Under the pieces are notes generated by a model. That model did no database searches, was not told where the DNA came from, and saw nothing but the letters and a program-made list of their open reading frames with translations. The translations under genes and the position numbers were made by a program. Shown here piece after piece: positions 11,474 through 21,793 of a DNA stretch of 64,000 nt. Numbering within the stretch: position 1 is the stretch's first letter; every line of letters starts with the position of its first letter. Origin of the DNA: Cloeon dipterum (Eukaryota; Arthropoda; Insecta; Ephemeroptera; Baetidae); contig NC_088790.1 in NCBI RefSeq assembly GCF_949628265.1, forward strand, positions 29,702,545 through 29,766,544, written 5' to 3'.

Positions 11474-11747
11474 GAAGCCTTGGATATAAAATCATAACAT
11501 TTTTTCTTGTCGCCAATTTAATTAATTTTATCACAAACAACATTTATAGTGTTAAATTATTAATTGAAAGCTTAAATTACTTCAAAATTGTATTATGTAC
11601 GCTTATTTTTATTAATTAATGGAATAAAATTATTTTGAGCTGAATTAAATCCTAGCTCGTATTGTCCGGAGGTTGGTTTTCAGTCGGGTATTAGTTTGGG
11701 AAGGAGTAATATAATCATTTTCTTACTACCTTCTTAAATTAATTTAA
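11474..11747. pseudogene. Gene-less relic C of the gene A/B block (unit 1)
   Basis: The left part (TATAAAATCATAACATTTTT... to TTATGTACGCTT) matches the 3' flank of gene A at about 3084-3205. It then jumps directly to sequence matching the 5' distal flank of gene A at about 4405-4485 (GGAAT..ATT..GAATTAAATCCT then GGTTGGTTTT). The gene, its promoter and about 1.2 kb are missing. The matching flank continues beyond the MITE at 11748-12168. I infer a third family block whose gene was deleted, although ancestry before gene capture is possible. Confidence 0.5.
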
Positions 11748-12168
11748 AGTGGAATGATACTGGGCAACAATTGAAAATTATTTAAATTGTTGGATGCCTT
11801 AAACAATTTGTTCAACAATTTGCAATAATAAAAAAAGACCTTCCTATAGAAAAAATTCAAAATTTGCCAATTTTCTCCAAAATTTAGATTGCTCGAACAT
11901 ATTTTCTTGGCATATTCCATTTCCTCTCGTCGAGATCTGTTCAACGGCGTATGCCACTTATTGGGGAAACTCTTGGTCTTGAAATTAAATCGGATTTCAA
12001 GTAAGGAGACAGCAATTACCATTTAAAAAGCACGCAGTATCTTTCCAGCAAATTTTCTCAAAAAATTAGAGTGGTTCTTAAATCAATTTAGGCTTTAACT
12101 GAATCTTAAGGGATGAGTTTGTGCATTGGCAACAAGCATTTTCCATTATTTTCCAGTATCATTCCTCT
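11748..12168 (-). mobile_element. Complete 421 bp TTAA-flanked MITE (unit 1)
   Basis: The termini are AGTGGAATGATACTGG on the left and CCAGTATCATTCCTCT on the right, inverted with one mismatch. They are flanked by TTAA at 11744-11747 and 12169-12172, consistent with TTAA target duplication as in piggyBac-type transposition. The element interrupts the right flank of relic C. The element frame (12022-11744) is open for 92 codons but resembles no transposase I know. Confidence 0.75.
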
Positions 12169-12299
12169 TTAAAATGAACAATTAAAATAAAACCGCTGGT
12201 GAAACAAATTCGGTCGGAAAAATAATAAAAAGATAATCATCTCGATCGTTAAAATCTGCATTTCATTTGTGCAGCATAAATAACCTGGTACAATAAAAA

Positions 12300-12700
12300 A
12301 TTACTCAATCTGAATAGAGAATAAATAATTATAATATATATAAAACACTTTAAACTATTTCAATAGTATTCCTCGTCAATTTCTGGAAAGTTTTGAATTT
12401 GGTTAAATATTAAATAAGTGCATGGCTCACACCTCTTGGGCGGTCGACCGGGCAACGGGTGTTTTCTTTACCGTGCGCTGAGGTCCGTTCATGCCGCTAA
12501 AATCACATGGACATAAATTTTTCTCACACCGGTCGATTATGAGCATTCGGGAGGTTTTAAAGACATTTCCGGGGGGAGAGTAGAGGAAGTAGAAAAATGA
12601 CCGTTCTCAGTCGAGTTACAGAGGAAAGAATAATAATAACAATGCAAAGTAAAAGGGTTAAAAGCTAAAAGCCAACAGGAGCCGAGTTATTAACTTTTAA
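12300..12700. repeat. Q block 2
   Basis: This is a diverged duplicate of 8380-8800 (see Q block 1), placed right of relic C. The unit 2 copy is at about 38028-38430. No gene is seen here or in 12700-13370, which holds AT-rich sequence with frames that are shifted between units 1 and 2. Confidence 0.5.
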
Positions 12701-13621
12701 AGTTCAAAAAATCTAAAATTTTCGGAATTTTTTTCGCAACTGCCGAGGTTTTTAAAAATATGCCGCTTAGCCATGTGGCATATTGTTGGACAAACAATTT
12801 ATCTGGGATCATTTTGATACCATTTTTTTTGCTCTTTTCATCCCTGTCCTCTCGGAGCGGGAAGAGCGTGCACTTCCGAGTCAGGTAAAGCGAGGGTTCG
12901 ATTCATTTAAAACGACACAAATCCTAACCCGATCGAGCGATCCGATGATGAGTCCGTGTGGAGCGAGTGTAGGAATTCTTTTGTCGGCTCAGAAAATCGA
13001 AATCTAATTGTGTTTGCGACTGGAAAATCTTTTAGAAAAGGAACAGCCGCTATAGCACGTGACCGATCAATTGATCTCTCGCGTGTGCCTAGCGCACCTG
13101 CCAGTCTGTATGGCAAGCCAGCCCTTCTCTGAGGGAATTAGAAAATAACAGCAGTAAGTAAATACATAAGAGAGATGAATGATCGTGAGAGGCAGCCGGG
13201 CAGCCGCGCCAACGAATAAAAGAGACAAAGCATTTATGGGAATTGGGCCGTCCGGATTATAGATAAATAATGTGTTCTGCTGCTTGTGCCAAGATGCGAT
13301 TATTTTTTTAATCAAAATAATTCAACCAATTGATAAACATCAATCTTTATTATTTAATTTCTTTCATTTTGGTTGTTTATGCTCATAGGTTTAGATAAAA
13401 CAACTCAATTTTTTATTTTGTTCCCTAAAACTATGCTTCAAAAATTTATCAAGTACGTTTCTTCATTTTTAGAATTCGAATTTAACTCTAAATTTATTTT
13501 CAATTGTATATATTTTCTAATTAGAGGGTTGAGTAAAACAAACAGTCTTAATTTAATGTTATTTACAAATATATTATAAAAATATACATAAATCACAGCT
13601 GGTGTTTGTCGCAGTGCCTTG

Positions 13622-13882
13622 CTATTTCTTCTTCACACTTAAATTTTTGAAGCTGGCTGACAAGTCTGCTTCATACCGCCGCTGCTGCTCATTGCTGGGG
13701 TCCTTTCTGGGGTCCTTTCTGGGGACCTCCTTGGGGTCCTCCCTTGGGTTCTCCCTGGAGTACCGGGGATCTTTAACTAAGGGGACATAATTGGGCCACT
13801 GAGCCCTCTCTCTCTTCGCCTGCTCCAACTGCTCCTTGGTTGGATTTGCCAGCAATTCCCCGATTGGGCGTGGTCGAATCAT
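13622..13882 (-). CDS. Small gene B, unit 1 copy: 86 aa paralogue of gene A
   Basis: The protein has 86 residues and starts MIRPRPIGELLANPTKEQLE. The N-terminal core matches gene A: ELLxNP(S/T)KEQ(I/L)E, then RAQxPN, then LVxDP. The middle is charged and proline-rich, with KDPRKDP-type repeats, and the end is basic (KNLSVKKK). There is no signal peptide or membrane segment. The ATG lies 12 bases after an acceptor (TTCTGTTCACAG; exon starts 13894). The leader exon ends at donor 14409 (CAG then GTATGTGTTACA), giving a 514 bp 5'UTR intron in the same position as in gene A. The leader exon contains no ATG. The TATA box is at 14554-14560. Function is unknown; the charged, disordered-looking tail gives no further clue. 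Confidence 0.65.
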   Translation of the reverse strand: MIRPRPIGELLANPTKEQLEQAKRERAQWPNYVPLVKDPRYSRENPREDPKEVPRKDPRKDPSNEQQRRYEADLSASFKNLSVKKK

Positions 13883-14553
13883 GCTTGTCTCTGTCTGTGA
13901 ACAGAAAAATAATAGATCTTTTAATTTAATTTGAATGTTTAAATTTTAATTAGGGAAATCGAATCGGAGGCCAATTAAAGCATTATTTTCAGGGATGCGA
14001 ATCTCCAAGAGGCGTGAATGTTTCAATAAAAAATATACTCGCAAGGAATAGAGCGCCTTGCAGATTATGCAACCTGCTCTGCACCTTTGCGTCGCACTCG
14101 TCACCGCAGCACCAGCAGACACGCGACTCCCGAGCAATCTCTTGAGGCGTTTTTATCGAAGTCATTTGTGCAGTTTATTTTTATTTAGTTATTGAGGAAT
14201 TGTTTTGATAATTTCCAAGTTAGTGCACAGATGCCGCGAGCAAGGCGCCGCGCGTGTGTTTAGCACAAGTTAATTAAACCCAATAAGCGATTTAATCGAT
14301 TCTATGAATTTAGTGATGAATTTTTTCTCTGCGGAACATATGCAAACGCGGCCAAGAACGGATATATACTGAATGGTCGAATACAATTTTAAAAAATGTA
14401 ACACATACCTGATATTTAAATGATGGAAATATGAAAAAGGGTTGCCGAACGTCGAAAGCTTTGGATGAGTCACGCAAAGGGCAGGAAGAGTGAGCTGCTT
14501 GGTCTTCTGGGGCTCTTTCTGGGAAGTGCTTCGTTCAACTTCCTCTCCCTCCG

Positions 14554-14560
14554 ATTTATA
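14554..14560 (-). promoter_or_regulatory. TATA box of gene B (unit 1)
   Basis: The minus strand reads GCTATAAATCGGAGGGAGAG. It is 145 bp before the leader-exon donor and aligned with the gene A TATA region. The leader exons of A and B also share GACTCA-CCAAA and CTTTC words before the donor. Confidence 0.65.
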
Positions 14561-14659
14561 GCTGCCGCAAAGGCTCCGCCTCCTCCCCAAAACCAACCCA
14601 CCCCATCACCCCCACACCTCGGGTCTGCATTTTTGATAAATCATTGCAAGCATCGTTAA

Positions 14660-17380
14660 ATACAATGTAAATACTTAAATAAATAAAATGATATTTCTAT
14701 CGGTTTAGACCTGAGATTATGGGGTAATTCAGCATCAAAGGTAGCAAAAAATATGCTGATGCAATAACTAATTTAATTATTTGTATTTTTCCAATCACTA
14801 ACAATAAGTCAAACGATTTTAAACTGATATTGAAGCCTTCGCAAAACTAAAACTATTCGCATTTAAACATGAAAGAAATCAAGTAGAAATTCCATCGGTA
14901 TAATTTTTAGTATTGACTTATTTAATTGCTCTTATTATTAATAAAATTTGTTCTACAAATAAATAAAGAATTCAACAAAACTCAACCCGCGTCTGGTAGG
15001 GATCACGCAGCTCTCGTCTCTCGGTTTGGCGGCGGTTCTCCTGCTGCTGCTCCGCGAAGAAATCATCGCGTTATACCCAAAAGCTAGTTTTTCTCTTGCC
15101 AATTTCTGTACCAAAAGCTTGTCGGGTAAACTTAAATTTATGATTAATTTCTCAATATTTCTCGCGTTTCTATATATTTCATAATTCATACAACTACATG
15201 TTCCGCTTATGTGTATGTATTATAATTGTATTTTTCAGAGCCAATTTACAGATAAATTTAGTTGGACGATGAATTGAAAAGTAGTGGCAGTTTTTAGTTA
15301 AATCGAGCTGTTTCATTAAAAAATATACTAGTTGATTTTGCGCGATTTTCAGACATTGAAAATTTGCAGTGATTTTATTTGATAAATTTTATTGTAGTAC
15401 TTTTTAGCCCATTCTAAAAATATTAATTGATTGGTTTCCATCAAATTAGATCCTATTTGAACTTTCCAAAAATGAGAAACTGCCCGGAAATTGAGAAATT
15501 CCAGATATCCAAATATATATGTAAAGAAAAATTTTAGAATCAAAGTCGGACTTTTGATTGCGTTGATATATCATCATGAAAATTTGCCTACCCAGCCTAG
15601 TTTTTCCTCCTAAACAACTTTTCCCACCCTGAAAAGGTTGTAGGTCAAAAGCCACTAACACATTTTGCAACCTTTTCCGAGAAATAAATTTTTTTTCAGA
15701 GTGATAGAGCCCCCTTAATTTCTTTAGGGACACAATTATTGTACCCATGAAATTCCGTGCAAATGAAACGCTTTTCAGACTGGCAGTTTCGTGGCAATCA
15801 AAGTTTATTGAAGTTTCGAAGCCGTCAATTCTCCCGAGCACGCGACCTTTAATTAAAAAATGTGCCCGTCGTTTAAAAACAATTGATTTTTCCGTGTCCT
15901 GTGTGTTTATTTCAACGCACTGTATAGCGATCGGAATTGAACCACCCTCAAGTTCTTACCCTGACATGTCCCTGAGGGTCAGATTGTGAAAAAATGCCCA
16001 AAATTGTCAAGTTTGGTTTCGTTTCACTGGGTTTTGACTCATCAACAGTTCAAATTTTGTCATGAATATATTTCATGGCATAAAAATTATGTTTTGGAAA
16101 ATTTTGCATGCGCCAAACTTAACTATTTGGACTGTTTTAAGTGTGGTTTTATTCTATTGATCGAAAATACATCTACCGCAAAATTACTGATAGTAAACTA
16201 AGTTAACATTTCATGAGTTAAACTTAATTGCTGATATTTTTTAAATATAAATTTTTTACAAATCGACAACGGGGAAAAATCGGCTACACTTGACCGCCAC
16301 AATTTTCTTTTAAAATGAGAAACGTTAAAAATCATCTAGGTATGTTATTTAATGGAATGCAACCCCTTGCGGCCAAAATCCTGTTTTTGTTTACTGTATG
16401 TCCATACCGCGCGGTTCCTCTTTTCTATTTTTCTTTCACGCGTGAATCTCCCTTGGGAGAGATTCTCTCTGAGAAGCGGCATAACCCACAGAGAAAGAGG
16501 TTTGCGTGAACCGGAAAAATGCAGTAGATGTTTGACATATTTTTGTCTCGTGCGTGGGGTCTTATGCCGAGAGCATTCGCCGAAGCTTCAATCAATGTTT
16601 TTAGCTTTAATCCTGACCGCCTGCAACGAACTCGGGCCGGAAATGGTTATAACGTGAGGAAAAGGGTGCATAATCCTCCAAGTAGGACCTTTCAGCTTTA
16701 CTCTTGATTATTGAGAGTGATTTTCAGACACTACGCTCGTAACAATTTAAATGAGGTGCAACTATAATAGAATGTTGGCATTTTTATTTTATTAATACAG
16801 AAAAGAAGTAAACTAAAATTTTACGCGCGACATGCTTATTTAATTTAAAAATGGAATCTTTTAAATACCTTTTCAAGGACAAAATATACAAATTTCACCA
16901 ACTTTAACTGTCTAAATACTCATCTTGCACGGTTTAATCTCAAAATTCCACTCCACAACCCTTCGTTTTTTCCATTAGACAAAAACACACTCACAGGAAT
17001 AATTAGTTCAGATATTTTTTTAAGAAGCAAAATAACTGTAAAAGGGTAATTATTAAAAGGTTTTGTAAAATTCAATACGCAACAATTTATAATAATTCCG
17101 TTAGTAATTTTATTGAAACAAAAATGTGCTTCCTGATAATATGAGAATACAAACAAACGAGACTTTCGCTTGTAAATTTTCTGACAATCATTGTGTTCAT
17201 GCAATTTTAAGCAGTTTGAACCATACTTAAAACCGTCTAAAACTGCCAAAACCATCTTAAATCGTCTAAAATCGTCTATAACCGACTATTCTGAATATTT
17301 CACGGTTAAAAATTGTTGAAATGATATTATTTAATTAAATAAGAAACATTAATTAACATTTTTCTCATCACGAGAAATTA
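14660..17380. other. Stretch without a recognised gene
   Basis: The sequence is AT-rich. Open frames at 15446-15841 (minus) and 15747-15989 (plus) overlap on opposite strands, and neither resembles a known protein. A region at 16440-16540 (GGGAGAGATTCTCTC, GAGAAGC, CATAAC) is an inverted relative of 480-560. The matching unit 2 stretch is about 40390-43105. Nothing firm can be called. Confidence 0.5.
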
Positions 17381-17384
17381 AAAA

Positions 17385-17935
17385 AATCTACTCACCGCTG
17401 GACTCGTTTCTATCTGCCCTGACCAGCTGAAAGGTTCAGGGGTGTATTCCTTCCACCCTTAAGTTGGTATGTTTCAACCCCTTTGAAAAAAGAAAAAAGT
17501 GTAGCATCTTTTGGGGTGGAGGGAAAGCACCCACTCATCTCGTCAGGGCAAGTCGACACGAGTCCAACGGTGGGTAGTTTTTGCAATTCTGATAATTAGA
17601 ACCAAAGATTTGGCAGAAGTTTAAATATTTGCAAAAAAATCTGTCGAATTGAGAAAACTGCTCACCGTTCGACTTGTCTTAACCTCTAGAGAGCCAATGG
17701 AATTCGGGGTAGATTTTTTCAATTTAAGAGCTTTTTGAACAGTGAATAAATTTGTTGAAAGTGCAAAACGACGCGATTTTTCTCGTTACTTTAATAAACG
17801 GGGTTGAGGGTTGATCACCCTCAAAACATTTTGGCTGTCTAGGGAAGGTCAAGACGAGTTGAACGGTATGCAGTTTTAGCAATTCTAAAAATTAGAACCC
17901 GAGATTTGAGGTTGTAACAGTAACGATACATTTGA
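17385..17935. repeat. R3 interspersed repeat cluster (unit 1, internal)
   Basis: Several copies in both orientations carry the phrase ACGAG(T/T)(C/T)(C/G)AACGGT, then G(C/T)AGTTTT(T/A)GCAATTCT and a GAACCCGAGATTTG-like tail. Examples are at about 17395 (reverse), 17550, 17660 (reverse) and 17850. Many copies sit next to runs such as CACCCCTAAACCCTT or reversed forms. No terminal structure was defined. The unit 2 copy is about 43108-43660. Confidence 0.5.
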
Positions 17936-19260
17936 AAATTTGCTCTGCATGCGGCGCAATTTAATTTAGAAAGTTAAAGGTAAAAACAATTTGACACGAC
18001 GCCACGTGTCTTTTGCAAGAAAATAAAATTAGAAATAAATAACAAAATCATCTAAAACTATCCAAATTTAAAAAATCGACTAAAATATTCTAAATTTATC
18101 TGAAAACCCGCTGAAATATAGTCAACTATTTTCCCGAAAATAATCTTCTAAAATTCACAGCCCTACTGAACATTTTCATCGGAAGGTTTTTTGGCATCTC
18201 TTCCTGTGCAATTGAAGCAAAAGGCCCAGCACTTCAATCCGAGGTAGCAACCGGCTCATGTGCATTTCAAGACTGCATAATTCAAAAGTTGCAACTTCTG
18301 TCAACTTGGGTGTAACTGCATGCATGGCAAAAACTCGCATTTGTCCGGAAAAACAAAACTTGATAACATAAAAGTGGTCTTTTTGCCAGTTTTTCTAAAA
18401 TTTTGCGGTATTGAAGATAAAAAATTCTTATGATGCTGGATGACCAAAAATAAGGATATTTAGAACCAGTACGTTTCACCAAAAGGTCGAGAATCTTAAC
18501 ACTCAGCGGAGATTGTAAATTTCCAAAATTTCTGACTTTTTTGACGCGATATATGTTTGGGGTTTAACAGGAAAATGCAGAATAACCAAAACATTAGTGG
18601 AATTTCCTAGGTGATTTTTTGCAATTTGCAAAGTTGGTGAACACTGGTAATCTGAAAGTTGCTTTAAAATAATAGCCGCCAAAGACTTTTTTTATTTCCG
18701 CTTTTAAGTAATTTTTTTTATTTTTCCTTTTTTTCATTGAAAAATTGCCATAAATAGAGTTTAAATTTTAGGACTAAAAAGCAATAGTAAAATTTTGAGG
18801 TAAAATGATTTGAATTAGGTGAAAACGAGTTTTAAATCAATACGTTGCGAACAGGATTCGCCAATTTTTCAATGCGCACGGAACCAGTTGGAAAAAAGCA
18901 AGCGTTTTGAGTTTTATCGCATTATTCCCAATTTATGAACCCCAAAAGAGGCATATTTCAAGTCATAAATAGCCTGAAATTTTGCAAATTACGATAATCG
19001 AAGAGTTAAAATATTCGGTCTTTTATAGAAACGCATAAAACTTGCAAAAACCAACCATAAAAACAGTTTTTTGCAAATCCTAAGGGGTTTTTTCCAGAAA
19101 AGTGCTGTTTTGAGATCTCTGGTTGCGAGTTACATAAACTAACACGAATAACAGAGCACATAATCGAAGTAATTTGTGTGTAAAACACATCCATGAAACA
19201 GAAAGGCGCGAAAATTTTTAATTTAGGGCAAGTGAAATTGAAAAAATGATTTAAGCTGGC
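17936..19260. other. Stretch without a recognised gene, right of R3
   Basis: The part at 18040-18350 is an inverted relative of 2640-2960. The part at 19195-19275 is the reverse complement of sequence at about 63743-63835 in unit 3, so it belongs to the flank of gene X that units 1 and 2 lost from their forward copies. The unit 2 equivalent is 43660-44985. Confidence 0.5.
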
Positions 19261-19352
19261 TGAGCTGATAAAAAAAATGTCAGTGGCTGGCTGGTGTGGC
19301 GCAGCTAGTTTAGATATCTACTCGCAATGCTTGCATTGGTTAACTTCTCGGT

Positions 19353-20370
19353 TTAGTTTGTGCCTCGACTCTCGAGTTGACGTGGAGAATCATTTCCAAC
19401 TTGGATTTGAAGTGATTTTTGCAGCCAAAACGCGGGCACGCCAACGGAAATTCCGGATGCAGGAAACTCACATGAAGCCTCTACGTTATCAATGAGGGAA
19501 AAATATTGATGTTTTCTCCAAATTCGCATTAATTTGTTACGTTTCTTTTGAAAATCCTGCTGCATGTGCTGCTCTTTTTCCTCCTCACTGTGAAAGAATG
19601 TCGTGCAGCCAAAAATTCCGCATTTGATGGCTTCTTTGTGCATCACTTTGACGTGATCCAGCAGTAAAACGCACTCCACTGAAGTAATTTCTCTTCCTAG
19701 GGATTTTCTTGTGTATTTGGCCAGATCAACCTCTTCCAACTGCGCCCAACACTGCTCAACATGCCCACCTGCAAAATTTAAACAATAGAAATCACAGTAG
19801 TGATTATTTTAATTAAAAATACCAAATTTCCTGAAGAATCCTCCTGGAGCACCTTAGCGTTTTCATCCAAATCTAAATTTTTCGGCCGCCAAGCAACAGA
19901 CTCATCTCCAAACCTGTAAAACACGCGTAAAATCAAAATCAAAATTTTAAACTCGCGAATAGATATCATACTTGGCCTGCCAGATGCAAAAATAGCAGAT
20001 TTAATCGTCTTTTGCGACCACCTCCGGCAAATTTTCGTCTCTTCCTGTCAGGTTCATGACTCATGACCTTCATGGCCAATTTCCTCAGCCTGACCCTGTC
20101 CACCTGCGATGCGAGGACAGCCGTCCGACGTCGGTCGGACACAGCGTCATTATTTGAATGGGAGTGTTTACTTCTCTGACTCGCTGCTGCATCCCTTGAC
20201 TCCTTTAGTGACACCCTATCCAAGTTCAAGAAAATCTTTCTCCAAAAGGTTCTTTCGTTAATTTTCAATGCACAGATGTTCTTCTTGGGTTGGCAGAAGT
20301 AAACAAACAAAATTTCTTCACGCAGTTCTGGCTCATAGCATGGTCCTGTGAAGCAAGCGTGGCCATTCAC
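19353..20370 (-). CDS. Gene X, inverted copy in unit 1: unrecognised basic protein, three coding blocks
   Basis: Block a (20370-19972) has a Cys-containing start and two basic clusters (RKRRK then GGGRKRR) that look like a bipartite nuclear localisation signal. Block b (19913-19823) is acidic. Block c (19768-19353) holds GCTTFF then EKEQH and a Lys/Arg-rich stretch. The introns are about 58 and 54 bp. The nearest AG acceptors break the frame. AGs 13 nt (block b) and 14 nt (block c) further on restore it, giving SVAWRPKNL and QCWAQLEEVD starts. All blocks are open here, unlike most forward copies. No family is recognised, and it may itself be a decaying copy. It forms an inverted repeat with 10369-11362. 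Confidence 0.4.
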
Positions 20371-20871
20371 ATTCAGCTGTTATCAATATCAACAAATCCG
20401 CCCACATTCGCGGTGGAGAGGGCGACGAGGAGAAGGAAACTCGAAGCTGGATTAACTGAATTGCTTAGCTTTTTTAAATTTTTATTACTTTAAAATTAAA
20501 ACTAATACTTAGTTATTATGTTAATGATGTCAGATAGTCTTAGATTTATGCTTTAATACGTAAAAATTTGTGTTGTATTATTGACTCCTTGTCTTTACAT
20601 TCCCGTGTTTCTAAAAGCAACCAATCAGCGTTCAGCACTTGTTGATTGCTGTGATCTGATTGGCTTACTCGAGATTTTTATTAAGCATTTTTTATTCGTC
20701 AGCGCCGGGGAAATGTTGTACACACGAATGTACAAATGTCAATAATGCTCAACTGGCCAAAATAGTTTTATTTATACGACTTTGATTCTACTGAAGGTAC
20801 TTATCTGGCTAAATTGGGTTTTTTACCATCTCTCTGTCTGAAAATTGGTCTTTCAGGCTATCTGCATAGAA

Positions 20872-21030
20872 GATGTTGCGTGGTGAACTCGAACGTGATC
20901 GCTGATCGCTCGCATCCAGGGTCCAGGGTCCAGGACTGCTGCATTGATTGTGAGTCATGTTGCTCATTGAACAACTGGACTTGGGCCTCCTTCCGGGATC
21001 CGGGACTCAATAATGTATGATTGTGTCATG
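20872..21030 (+). pseudogene. Exon-like sequence E1, diverged copy upstream of RhoGAP exon
   Basis: It shares AGAAGATGTTGCGTGGTGAA and the CTCAATAATGTA...GTGTCA(T/C)GTAAGCACTT end with E2 at 21677. It has an early TGA where E2 reads on, and extra copies of CCAGGGT. The two copies flank the RhoGAP exon in direct orientation. Confidence 0.4.
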
Positions 21031-21240
21031 TAAGCACTTTTCAATGTTTTCAACTACATATTTTCCAAATTTTCTGCATTGAAAACAGTACATACATAGA
21101 TCTCATAATTGTTAGGCAGTTTAAATATGTACATAATATAAAAATTGGAAATGAATGATTTAAATTTTTTTTATTTTTAATTTGGCTCAATTAATCTAAA
21201 AGTAGTAAGGAATATAACGAATGTTGTATTAATTTTGTAG

Positions 21241-21469
21241 CACTGACGATTCAAAATGGCAAGGAAAAGGCGCTGCGACAACTGTGCCTGCTGCTGCCGC
21301 TGGTTGAACGGCATGTCCTGCAAGCCTTGTTCGACTTCCTGGGACAGGAGGCGGACAGAAGGGAATACAACAAGATGACAATCAACAATGTAGCCCCGAA
21401 TTTGTTCCCTCCAACGTGGCTGCAGAAATTGCCGCTACCGGCGACCAAGAAGGTCACCGTAACCAACAG
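21241..21469 (+). pseudogene. Orphan RhoGAP-domain exon (unit 1)
   Basis: A 229 bp block lies between an acceptor (ATTTTGTAG ends 21240) and a donor (AACAG then GTGAGG at 21470). In the frame starting at 21243 it encodes 75 residues without a stop: KEKALRQLCLLLPLVERHVL, then QALFDFLGQEA, then NKMTINNVAPNLFPP. This is the pattern of the second half of RhoGAP domains (LLP...L..LL.FL then NKM...N.A..F.P.L), the GTPase-activating module acting on Rho-family GTPases. The catalytic Arg-finger half of the domain is not found nearby, so this is an isolated exon. It was probably carried into the repeat from a RhoGAP gene of the ARHGAP19/RhoGAP type. It has no stop or frameshift, so a distant partner exon outside the repeat cannot be excluded. 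Confidence 0.65.
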
Positions 21470-21676
21470 GTGAGGCCCTATTTGAAGGGTAAATAATAAC
21501 AATAGATTGATTGTGCTTCAAAAAATTAATTAAATAATAATTAATCCTTTATTTAAAATTTACTAGATTTTTAGAGATCTCTATTCTTTTTGCTTTTTTC
21601 ACTAAAAAATGACCCATTTTCATAAACTCGCATCCTGTTTAGTGAATAGTGTGTAAAATGCCTATCTGCCCAGAAG

Positions 21677-21793
21677 ATGTTGCGTGGTGAACTCGAACGA
21701 GATCGCCCATCGCGTCCGGGACTGCTGCATCTTGATTGTGAGTCAAGTTGCTCGTTGGACAGCCTCCTGCTTCCCGGATCCGAGACTCAATAA
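21677..21793 (+). other. Exon-like sequence E2, possible C-terminal exon (38 codons)
   Basis: An acceptor-like TGCCCAG precedes ATG at 21677. The frame reads MLRGELERDRPSRPGLLHLD, then CESSCSLDSLLLPGSETQ, and stops at TAA. It is GC-rich within AT-rich DNA, like the RhoGAP exon about 210 bp upstream. Direct splicing of the RhoGAP exon (ending two bases into a codon) to this acceptor would not keep this frame. The link to the RhoGAP exon is therefore only by position. Confidence 0.3.

Noticed and set aside
11226..11543. 105-codon minus frame, also at 36954-37271
   Set aside because: It is antisense to gene X block c and runs into relic C. The same frame on the inverted copies is the plus-strand shadow at 19277-19495.
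12860..12910. tRNA or SINE B-box-like GGTTCGATTC
   Set aside because: There is no A box at proper spacing and no cloverleaf. Unit 2 changes it to GGATTCGATCC without compensating changes.
12940..12985. Hammerhead-ribozyme-like string (GATGATGAGTCC, GTGT, GGAGCGAG)
   Set aside because: The core C before TGATGA and the GAAA box are both missing, and no flanking stems pair convincingly. Unit 2 breaks the stem further (GAGTTC).
15446..15841. 131-codon minus frame, with a 3 bp in-frame difference in unit 2
   Set aside because: It overlaps a similar-size frame on the other strand. The length change lies in a T run, and no protein features are recognised. Units this similar would keep chance frames open.
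16315..16660. Overlapping frames of 64 and 101 codons
   Set aside because: They lie within a palindrome-rich repeat that has an inverted relative at 480-560. No domain is seen and the frames are in conflict.
21251..21502. 83-codon minus frame
   Set aside because: It is antisense to the RhoGAP exon. The plus-strand reading has splice borders and domain similarity.
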